NCBI GenBank assembly: GCA_017632825.1
Contig: JAGBQP010000102.1
Coordinates: forward strand, 1 to 18,946
Reading direction: 5' to 3'
DNA: 18,946 bases
From: Prevotella sp.
GTDB lineage: Bacteria; Bacteroidota; Bacteroidia; Bacteroidales; Bacteroidaceae
A program made the position numbers and the translations under genes. The stretch's first letter is position 1; every line of letters starts with the position of its first letter. The notes beneath the pieces are model-generated. The model ran no database searches, was not told the origin of the DNA, and saw nothing but the letters and a program-made list of their open reading frames with translations. This document shows positions 7,099 through 13,933 of the stretch, one piece after another.

Positions 7099-10000
7099 AT
7101 GACCGAGAACAGCACCATACCCCAGGAGTGGAACCAGTTCTACCTTAAGGATGTGTCATTTGTCAATCTGATGACACGTCGCATCTTCAATGTCCTCATT
7201 GTGGCTAATCCTTACGATGCTTTCATGCTCGAGGACGACGGACGTATCGACGAAAAGCTCTTCGATGAGTACATGGAACTCGGCATGCGTTACCCGCCCT
7301 CGTTCACACAGGTTTCTACAACCGAGGAGGCGAACGCCGTACTGAAGACCACCGACATCGACCTGGTCATCTGTATGCCGGGTAATGCCGATAACGATGC
7401 CTTCACCGTGGCCCGCGAGGTCAAGGCAGCCCATCCCGACATTCCCTGCGTGGTACTGACGCCCTTCTCTCACGGCATTACCAAGCGTATTCAGGACGAG
7501 GACATGTCGGTTTTCGACTACGTTTTCTGCTGGCTTGGCAATACCAACCTCATCATGTCCATCATCAAGTTGCTGGAGGACAAGATGAACATCGAGCATG
7601 ATATCAGCGAGGCTGGTGTGCAGATGATACTGCTCGTCGAGGACAACATCCGCTTCTACTCATCGGTACTTCCCAACCTCTACAACTACATCCTGGCACA
7701 GTCAAAGCGTTTCTCCACCGAGGCGCTCAACCCCCACGCTGCTGCCCAGCGCAAACGTGGCCGCCCGAAGGTGGTACTCGCCACCAACTACGAGGAGGCG
7801 ATGGAGATTTACGAAAAATACCACGAGCACACCCTTGGTGTCATCGCCGACACCCGTTTCCCCATGAAGAACGTGCCGGGCCGACTCAGCCATGTCGAAG
7901 AAGGCGACCCCGAAGCTGGTCTGAAGCTTCTGCGCGAAATCCGCCGACGCGACGAATACATACCCCTGATTCTCGACTCGTCAGAGACCGTCAACGCCGA
8001 GAAAGCCCGCTCCGAGGGCTTCCACTTCATCGACAAGAACTCAACGAAGATGAACGTCGACCTGCACCACCTCATGGCCGAGCACATGGGTTTCGGCGAC
8101 TTCGTTTTCCGCGACCCTGTCACCAAGGCCGAGGTGGCACGTGTCTCCAGTCTGAAGGAGCTTCAGGACAACATCTTCAAGATTCCCGCCGACTCGTTGG
8201 CCAATCACATACGCCGCAACCACATGAGCCGTTGGCTCACGGCCCGTGCCATCTTCCCGGTGTCGGCATTTCTCAAGCATGTCACATGGCACAAGCTGCA
8301 GGACGTTGATGCCCACCGCCAGATTATATTCGACGCCATCGTCCAGTACCGCCGCATGAAGAACATCGGTATTGTGGCCGAGTTCGACCGTCTCAAGTTT
8401 GACCGTTATGCCCACTTTGCCCGTATCGGCGAGGGGTCGCTCGGCGGCAAGGGCCGTGGTCTGGCTTTCCTCGACAAGGTCATCAAGCACCACCCGGAGC
8501 TTAATCAGTTTGAGCGTGCCGAGGTGAGCATTCCCAAGACGGTAGTGCTCTGTACCGACTTCTTCGACGAGTTCATGGACAAGAACAACCTGTGGTCTAT
8601 CGCTTTGAGCGATGCCGACGACGAGGTGATTCTGCAGCACTTCCTCAAAGCTCAGCTGCCCGACTCGCTAATAGCCGACTTCTTCACATTCTTCGATGCC
8701 ATCGATGCGCCCATTGCCGTGCGCTCATCATCGCTACTCGAAGACAGTCACTACCAGCCTTTCGCCGGCATCTACTCCACCTATATGATACCCTATCTCG
8801 ACGACAAGTACGAGATGCTACGTATGCTAGCCTGCGCTATCAAGAGTGTCTATGCCTCGGTCTATTACCGCGACTCCAAGGCCTACATGCTGGCTACTCA
8901 GAACGTTATCGATCAAGAGAAGATGGCCGTCATCCTGCAGGAGGTCATCGGTCAGCGTCACGGCGACCTATACTACCCCACGTTCAGCGGCGTGTTGCGT
9001 TCACTGAACTATTACCCCATTGGCGACGAGACAGCCGAAGAGGGTATCGCCTCCCTGGCCCTGGGACTGGGTAAGTACATCGTTGATGGCGGCCAGACGC
9101 TACGCGTCTCGCCTTACCACCCCACACAAGTTCTGCAGACCAGCGAGATGGAGACGGCACTGCGCGACACACAGACGCGCTTCTATGCGCTCGACATGAC
9201 CCACGTAGGCGACGATTTCAAGGTTGATGATGGCTTTAATATAAAAAAGGTACGCGTAAAGCAAGCCGATGCCGACGGCTCACTTACCCACATAGCCTCG
9301 ACCTTCGATCCCGTCGATCAGGTCATTCGCGACGGCATCTACGAGGGCGGCCGCAAGATTATCTCTTTCTGCGGCGTACTCCAACATGGCGTCTTCCCCC
9401 TGCCCGAGCTGCTCCAGATGTCGCAGCAGTTCGGCTCCGATGCCATGAAGCGTCCCGTCGAGATAGAGTTTGCCTGCAATCTGCATCCCACAGACAATCC
9501 TCAGCGTCCTGCCGGTCAGCTCTATCTGCTCCAGATACGCCCCATTGTCGATTCCAAGCAGGTGCTCGATGAAGACCTGCAGCAGATACCCGATGCCGAC
9601 TGTCTGCTGCGCAGCTACAACTCCTTGGGACACGGCATCTCTGAAGATGTCTCCGATGTGGTTTATGTCAAGACCAGCGACGACTTCACCGCAGCCAACA
9701 ACCCCACCATTGCCTCGCACATTGAGCGTATCAACCAGCGCTTCCTTGAGGCAGGCAGGAACTACGTCCTCATTGGTCCTGGCCGTTGGGGCTCCAGCGA
9801 CCCTTGGCTGGGCATTCCCGTCAAGTGGCCCCACATCTCTGCCGCCCGCGTCATCGTCGAGGCTGGTCTCAAGAACTATCACGTTGACCCCTCGCAAGGC
9901 ACGCACTTCTTCCAGAATCTCACATCCTTTGGTGTCGGCTATTTCACAATCAACACCTACACTGGCGACGGCATCTTCCAGAAGTCCATCCTCGATGACA

Positions 10001-10116
10001 TGCCCGCCATCGACGAGACGGAGTATGTACGCCACGTGCGATTCGAGCGTCCACTCAGCATCATGATGGACGGCAAGCGCCAGCATGGTGTGGTCTTACT
10101 ACCATCTAACAATTAG
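7099..10116 (+). CDS. Two receiver-like domains fused to a PEP-synthase-type ATP-grasp domain (PPDK_N), function unknown
   Basis: A 1005-residue cytoplasmic protein, often auto-named phosphoenolpyruvate synthase, but it cannot be a normal one. Residues about 28-160 look like a receiver fold lacking the acceptor Asp (DLVICMPG) and the conserved Lys. Residues about 174-320 form a second receiver with a complete set: acidic pair E181/D182 (LLVEDN), acceptor D251 (VIADTRFPM), S294/S295 and K313 (IDKNS). The ATP-grasp PPDK_N domain follows: GEGSLGGKGRG (444-454), IAVRSSSLLED (539-549) and FAGIYSTY. The C-terminal 160 residues carry GPGRWGSSDPWLG (893-905). No phosphohistidine (TSHAA-type) swivelling domain and no PEP-binding TIM barrel are present. 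Inference: an ATP-dependent phosphotransfer or ligase-like regulator controlled by a response-regulator module. The next gene starts 3 nt downstream, suggesting coupled translation. Confidence 0.85.
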   Translation: MTENSTIPQEWNQFYLKDVSFVNLMTRRIFNVLIVANPYDAFMLEDDGRIDEKLFDEYMELGMRYPPSFTQVSTTEEANAVLKTTDIDLVICMPGNADNDAFTVAREVKAAHPDIPCVVLTPFSHGITKRIQDEDMSVFDYVFCWLGNTNLIMSIIKLLEDKMNIEHDISEAGVQMILLVEDNIRFYSSVLPNLYNYILAQSKRFSTEALNPHAAAQRKRGRPKVVLATNYEEAMEIYEKYHEHTLGVIADTRFPMKNVPGRLSHVEEGDPEAGLKLLREIRRRDEYIPLILDSSETVNAEKARSEGFHFIDKNSTKMNVDLHHLMAEHMGFGDFVFRDPVTKAEVARVSSLKELQDNIFKIPADSLANHIRRNHMSRWLTARAIFPVSAFLKHVTWHKLQDVDAHRQIIFDAIVQYRRMKNIGIVAEFDRLKFDRYAHFARIGEGSLGGKGRGLAFLDKVIKHHPELNQFERAEVSIPKTVVLCTDFFDEFMDKNNLWSIALSDADDEVILQHFLKAQLPDSLIADFFTFFDAIDAPIAVRSSSLLEDSHYQPFAGIYSTYMIPYLDDKYEMLRMLACAIKSVYASVYYRDSKAYMLATQNVIDQEKMAVILQEVIGQRHGDLYYPTFSGVLRSLNYYPIGDETAEEGIASLALGLGKYIVDGGQTLRVSPYHPTQVLQTSEMETALRDTQTRFYALDMTHVGDDFKVDDGFNIKKVRVKQADADGSLTHIASTFDPVDQVIRDGIYEGGRKIISFCGVLQHGVFPLPELLQMSQQFGSDAMKRPVEIEFACNLHPTDNPQRPAGQLYLLQIRPIVDSKQVLDEDLQQIPDADCLLRSYNSLGHGISEDVSDVVYVKTSDDFTAANNPTIASHIERINQRFLEAGRNYVLIGPGRWGSSDPWLGIPVKWPHISAARVIVEAGLKNYHVDPSQGTHFFQNLTSFGVGYFTINTYTGDGIFQKSILDDMPAIDETEYVRHVRFERPLSIMMDGKRQHGVVLLPSNN

Positions 10117-10119
10117 CAA

Positions 10120-11112
10120 ATGCAACAGAACCCCTATATCAAACAGTTTCCTGAGCTCTTCGCTAATAAGAAGGTGCTCTATGTCCACGGCTTTGCGAGC
10201 AGCGGACAGTCAGGCACCGTCACTCGTATCCGTGAAGTGCTTCCCAATGCCATCGTGATAGCACCCGACCTGCCTGTCGAGCCAGAGGCCGCCATGGCAT
10301 TGCTGCATGATATTTGCATCAGCGAACAGCCAGACCTTATCATAGGAACGTCCATGGGGGGCATGTATGCAGAGATGCTACACGGCTATGATCGCATCCT
10401 TGTCAATCCTGCTCTCAGAATGGGTGACACCATGAAGGAGCATGGCATGATAGGCGCTCAACACTTCTCCAATCCCCGTCAGGACGGCGTGCAGGATTTT
10501 ATCGTTACAAAAGCGCTTGTCAAGGAGTATAAAGAGATGACCGACAAGTGCTTCGCCGACATCAGCGACTCAGAACAGCAACACGTATGGGGACTCTTCG
10601 GCGACGAGGATACCACAGTCAACACTTATGACCTCTTCAGCGAACACTACCATCAGGCCATCCGTTTTCATGGCGAGCATCGTATGAACGACAACTCGTT
10701 CATGCACAGCGTCATTCCCGTCATCCGTTGGATTAACGACCGTCAGGAAGGACGTCAACGCCCTATTATCTATATCGCCATCGAGACACTTCGCGACAAA
10801 TGGGGTAAGCCACAGAGTTCTGCCCAGAAAGTCGTACGCACCCTGTTGGAAACCTATCAACTCTACTTTGTGGCTCCTGCCACTACCGAAACGGACGATT
10901 ATGCCAATACGCTCTCATGGCTTTACGACTATGTCAACGTCCCCGCCTATGCCCACACCATTTTCACGAACCAGAAGCATCTGCTCTACGGCGATTACCT
11001 CATTGACATCACCGAAACAGACGGCATGGCTACTCTCATACCATTCGGCACCGACACATTCAAAACTTGGGACAATATTGCCGACTACTTTTCACGCCTC
11101 GGCGGTCAGTAA
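10120..11112 (+). CDS. YqiA/YcfP-type alpha/beta hydrolase with a C-terminal degenerate HAD-like region
   Basis: 330 residues. The N-terminal 200 resemble YqiA-type small esterases: oxyanion YVHGFASSG (H23-G24-F25), nucleophile elbow GTSMGG with S78, acid candidates in FGDEDTTV (D162-D164), and a His candidate at H187 (HGEHR). Residues about 216-330 resemble the C-terminal part of NT5C-like 5'-nucleotidases of the HAD superfamily (LLYGDYLIDIT, D292 and D296, then FGTDTFKTWDNI). In this region the expected motif I DxD is replaced by IYIAIETL (A220 and E222), so the usual nucleophile is lost and the cap region is missing. No signal peptide. It is 3 nt after the receiver/ATP-grasp gene. Substrate unknown; the HAD assignment is the weaker half. 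Confidence 0.75.
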   Translation: MQQNPYIKQFPELFANKKVLYVHGFASSGQSGTVTRIREVLPNAIVIAPDLPVEPEAAMALLHDICISEQPDLIIGTSMGGMYAEMLHGYDRILVNPALRMGDTMKEHGMIGAQHFSNPRQDGVQDFIVTKALVKEYKEMTDKCFADISDSEQQHVWGLFGDEDTTVNTYDLFSEHYHQAIRFHGEHRMNDNSFMHSVIPVIRWINDRQEGRQRPIIYIAIETLRDKWGKPQSSAQKVVRTLLETYQLYFVAPATTETDDYANTLSWLYDYVNVPAYAHTIFTNQKHLLYGDYLIDITETDGMATLIPFGTDTFKTWDNIADYFSRLGGQ

Positions 11113-11142
11113 CTGTCAATATTTGTGCAAGTTACACATATC

Positions 11143-11161
11143 CAAGTTTTCACGAAACTTG
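11143..11161 (+). terminator. Weak hairpin after the hydrolase gene
   Basis: CAAGTTT (11143-11149) and AAACTTG (11155-11161) form a 7-bp stem with a 5-nt loop, 30 bp after the stop of the hydrolase gene. The run that follows (TCCATTTTGG) is a poor U-tract, so this may be a weak terminator or only an mRNA 3' end structure. Confidence 0.35.
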
Positions 11162-11222
11162 TCCATTTTGGAATAAAGACACGCATCTGTTGGTAAAAAA
11201 TGGAAAATAAAACGATAAAAAA

Positions 11223-11254
11223 TTTGGATTGTATAATATATTTTTGTACCTTTG
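11223..11254 (+). promoter_or_regulatory. Bacteroidetes promoter of the lipoprotein gene
   Basis: TTTG at 11223-11226, a 20-bp spacer, then TACCTTTG at 11247-11254: a full match to the -33/-7 Bacteroidetes consensus. The predicted transcript starts near 11261. Translation starts at or upstream of this element, such as the frame opening at 11229, are therefore unlikely. Confidence 0.85.
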
Positions 11255-11297
11255 CCTTGAAAAGACAAAAATACAACAACTCATCACCTACATAATT

Positions 11298-11918
11298 TTG
11301 ACATATTCAGGAATCACAAAACACGCCTTGGCTGCCTTGTCTCTAATCCTAACTATATCCGGATGCGAGCATCGCAGTCATATTTCTGCGCAGAATGATT
11401 CCAGCGCTGTCGAGGATTCTTTTCAGGTCATACCAACTACAGACACCCTGACGTCGGAGATGAGTGCAGAGGTTCAAGAAGGCATTATTCTTGAGAGAGT
11501 CAAGGACATCTATTACATGATTCGCTCTGATTACATGAGTCATGGTGGCTCCTTTGATAATGAGTTGTACGACCAGGCCTTTTGTTCCAAATCGTGGAAC
11601 AGGCTGATGATGAGAGTCCACCGTAAAGAATATGAGACTGGCACTCTGTTCTTTGAGATAAACCATTGGGCAATGGCTCAATACACAAGTATCCCCTTCT
11701 ACGATGAGTTCAGGATTAGCTACCTCAATCTGCATAGCAGAGTAAAGCGTGCTGTCGTCTCCTTCATGGTCTATGAGGACTACAGTTACACACCGGCCCG
11801 CATCGAGCTTGTCTATGAGGATAACCAATGGAAAATTGATAATTTCTACAACATGAAATACAAGCTTAACGTACGTACTGCCATGTGGAATTACATCCAC
11901 CGTCCCTATCTCATTTGA
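11298..11918 (+). CDS. Small predicted lipoprotein, function unknown
   Basis: About 206 residues from the proposed TTG at 11298. The N-terminus MTYSGITKHALAALSLIL leads to a lipobox ISGC, so the mature protein would be a lipidated envelope protein, Cys being residue 23. The middle is acidic and Ser/Thr-rich; the C-terminal 130 residues are richer in aromatic residues and end with a pattern like IELVYEDNQWKIDNFYN, reminiscent of small NTF2-like or DUF3828-type Bacteroidetes lipoproteins, which I cannot confirm. The open frame begins at TTG 11229, inside the promoter, and has no ATG between the promoter and the signal sequence. A non-ATG start is required; TTG 11298 best fits a signal peptide, with ATA 11292 or ATT 11295 as alternatives. 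Its stop overlaps the stop of the convergent esterase gene by 8 bp. Confidence 0.65.
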   Translation: MTYSGITKHALAALSLILTISGCEHRSHISAQNDSSAVEDSFQVIPTTDTLTSEMSAEVQEGIILERVKDIYYMIRSDYMSHGGSFDNELYDQAFCSKSWNRLMMRVHRKEYETGTLFFEINHWAMAQYTSIPFYDEFRISYLNLHSRVKRAVVSFMVYEDYSYTPARIELVYEDNQWKIDNFYNMKYKLNVRTAMWNYIHRPYLI

Positions 11919-13707
11919 CGATAGTCTTGCGTCCGTTAATCACGTAGATGCCGCGTTTCAACTGTCCGTTTTCCATTTTCCACTGCCCATTATCTATGCG
12001 CCGACCGCTGAGGTCATACACAGTTTCTCCCTTTACAGGCAGGACATTGATTTCATGAATGCCTGCTGTAACATACGATAGGGCCTGAATAGTAAGCGTT
12101 CCCAATACGAAATCAGCATGACGTGTTGCATCAGCATAAATGGCAATAACGTAGTCGCCCGTCTCTGGTACATCAAACTCAAAAGTCTGCTGGGTAACAC
12201 CCGAAAATTTATTTGCCGTATTATTACCTATATTAACGGTAGGGGTATAAGTCTGTGACGCCATCACCTGACCATCCAGACTCTCAACAACTATTGTTAC
12301 TGGTGTGAAGGCAGGTTGATTCCAGTTACAAACCTTATATTTAATAGTATAGCTACCAGCATGTAGCGTCAAAGCAGAACGTCCCTCTTTCACACCAAAC
12401 TTAGCCCAGGCGGCCTTCTCCTTGCCTGTAGCATTCTGAACAAGCAAGCCGTACTGGAAGGAACGGGTACTATTCGTGAAACGCAGGGTGCGACAGCCCG
12501 TGGTATAAGGAAGACCGCCGCCTGCACGTTTTGTTGAGCCATTGCTGGCATACCAGTTCTGTGGCACAGCACCCTCGTTTTTGTTAGTCTGAAGCAGGTT
12601 ATAGGCCGTCTGCCGCGCCACGTTATTGACGTTAGCGACCAGACAGGAGTACGATGAGCTCTTGCCTTTCTCATTGAAAACCTCAGCACGCAAGTTGTGT
12701 TTACCTGTTGTCGGAGCCGTCAGCGTCACCTGGTAGGGTGCTGTCTTCACGGAGTCAATCACCTTCTTGCCGTCATAGAAGACCACCTTTGAAACCTTAC
12801 TGCCTGGTGCTTTGGCTGTAGCCTTGATGGTGACATCCGGGAACTGCACTTCATTTGCCGGAGCCATGCTAAGGTGAGTCGTCTCGCCGGCAGGCTCTGA
12901 AATGCGCACTGTAGGCATGTTCAGAGAGAAACGTTTACAGAAATTCCAGATGAGATGACGGTTCAAGTCTTGAGGCCAATGACCACCATTATTAAATGAA
13001 TACAGCCATACCTCACCGCCATTGGTGCCTCCCGTCCACTTTTCGAGATCGCCGTTGTACCAGCTGCTACTGATAGGTTTGTAACCCGAAGTCTTCGAAT
13101 AGAACACCTGTTTGTCGTGCTTGGCATAGTTTTCAAGATAGGCATGGATACCATACTCTTCATAGCCAAAGACGTTGTCGGCGTAGGCTATACACTCCAA
13201 CAAATTGACGGGTTTCTTACAGTTGTTCCATGGCTGCTCCGAGAACTGAATACCACTGGTCGGCGCAAAAGCCGCTATCTTGTCCTGCACATTGGCAATA
13301 CAATGGTGAAGAAGCATCGAGCCCATAGAGAAACCAGACCAATACACACGCTCCCTGTCAATATCGAAACGGGTAGCCATTTCGTCAATAGTCTGAAGCA
13401 CAAATTTCTGATCACTCGTACCACCAATATCCCATGTATTGCCAACACTGCGCAGATAGGCTATAACAAACTTAGCCGTATCTATCATTTCATACATCTT
13501 GTCACTATTATACTGATATTCCGGATCTTGATTCATACCATGAGTCACGATAAATAGCGGTGATTTGGCCGGTAGATTTGTGGGAGTAAAAACCACCATG
13601 TTACGGCTCTTACCACCAACAGTAATATCGATGGACTGTTTTTTGTAAGACAAGGCATGCGATGCCGAAATAAGAATCAAAAGTGAAAGAAGTATTGATC
13701 GGTTCAT
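11911..13707 (-). CDS. Secreted esterase (PHB depolymerase / CE1-like) with Ig-like, carbohydrate-binding-like and C-terminal sorting-like regions
   Basis: 598 residues, with signal peptide MNRSILLSLLILISASHALS. The catalytic domain (about 25-260) has VTHGM (55-58), nucleophile elbow GFSMG with S127, and GGHWPQ with H243, as in LpqC/feruloyl or acetyl-xylan esterase-like enzymes. The usual HGTxD acid motif is altered to CIAYADNVFGYE, where D177 may serve. Residues about 265-360 resemble an Ig-like module, and about 365-545 a beta-sandwich that could bind carbohydrate. The end (VYDLSGRR ... GIYVINGRKTIVK) resembles the tail of Prevotella exported proteins, often treated as a type IX sorting signal. 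A short internal repeat, NGQWKMENGQLK (573-584), interrupts this tail. Likely role: releasing ester groups from plant polysaccharide outside the cell; the substrate is not determinable from sequence. Confidence 0.83.
   Translation of the reverse strand: MNRSILLSLLILISASHALSYKKQSIDITVGGKSRNMVVFTPTNLPAKSPLFIVTHGMNQDPEYQYNSDKMYEMIDTAKFVIAYLRSVGNTWDIGGTSDQKFVLQTIDEMATRFDIDRERVYWSGFSMGSMLLHHCIANVQDKIAAFAPTSGIQFSEQPWNNCKKPVNLLECIAYADNVFGYEEYGIHAYLENYAKHDKQVFYSKTSGYKPISSSWYNGDLEKWTGGTNGGEVWLYSFNNGGHWPQDLNRHLIWNFCKRFSLNMPTVRISEPAGETTHLSMAPANEVQFPDVTIKATAKAPGSKVSKVVFYDGKKVIDSVKTAPYQVTLTAPTTGKHNLRAEVFNEKGKSSSYSCLVANVNNVARQTAYNLLQTNKNEGAVPQNWYASNGSTKRAGGGLPYTTGCRTLRFTNSTRSFQYGLLVQNATGKEKAAWAKFGVKEGRSALTLHAGSYTIKYKVCNWNQPAFTPVTIVVESLDGQVMASQTYTPTVNIGNNTANKFSGVTQQTFEFDVPETGDYVIAIYADATRHADFVLGTLTIQALSYVTAGIHEINVLPVKGETVYDLSGRRIDNGQWKMENGQLKRGIYVINGRKTIVK
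11956..11992 (-). repeat. Short degenerate repeat inside the esterase tail
   Basis: On the minus strand this stretch encodes NGQWKMENGQLK, two imperfect copies of NGQ(W/L)K. The DNA is built from ATGGAAA-like units and interrupts an otherwise standard C-terminal tail between GRRID and RGIYVINGRK. Similar AATGGAAAATGG runs are, from memory, frequent intergenic fillers in Prevotella. Copy number elsewhere cannot be tested here. Confidence 0.5.
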
Positions 13708-13770
13708 AAGTGAATTAGGTTTCTATTAGCGGATAATTGAGATGGACCGTATTTGTCCAAAAACTGTGAA

Positions 13771-13801
13771 CAAAGGTACACATTATTCTTTTTATAACAA
13801 A
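13771..13801 (-). promoter_or_regulatory. Bacteroidetes promoter of the esterase gene
   Basis: On the minus strand: TTTG (13801-13798), a 19-bp spacer, then TACCTTTG (13778-13771). The predicted start near 13764 leaves a leader of about 57 nt before the ATG at 13707. The leader contains a small inverted repeat, TGGAC/GTCCA (13743-13759), which may or may not matter. Confidence 0.82.
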
Positions 13802-13880
13802 AGAAAAGTCCTTTTTTTATGCCAAAACACTTTAATTTTGCATATACAATGCTGATCTTTGATTTTTTCGAAGTCTGTCA

Positions 13881-13912
13881 TTTGGCCGAATGAGCAATTG
13901 TTTGTACCTTTG
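13881..13912 (+). promoter_or_regulatory. Bacteroidetes promoter of the comEC-like gene
   Basis: TTTG at 13881-13884, a 20-bp spacer, then TACCTTTG at 13905-13912. The predicted transcript starts near 13919, leaving about 15 nt before the ATG at 13934. This rules out the longer frame that opens at TTG 13859. Confidence 0.85.
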
Positions 13913-13933
13913 GCATCGCGATTGCAAGATCTT

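Noticed and set aside
9280..10086. 268-residue open frame on the minus strand inside the receiver/ATP-grasp gene
   Set aside because: Fully antisense to a strongly conserved coding region; no family motif; the frame stays open because of codon bias in the sense gene. The same applies to 8041-8640 and 7156-7599 on the minus strand.
13117..13557. 146-residue plus-strand frame opposite the esterase
   Set aside because: Antisense to the catalytic domain containing GFSMG; no start signal or homologous motif.
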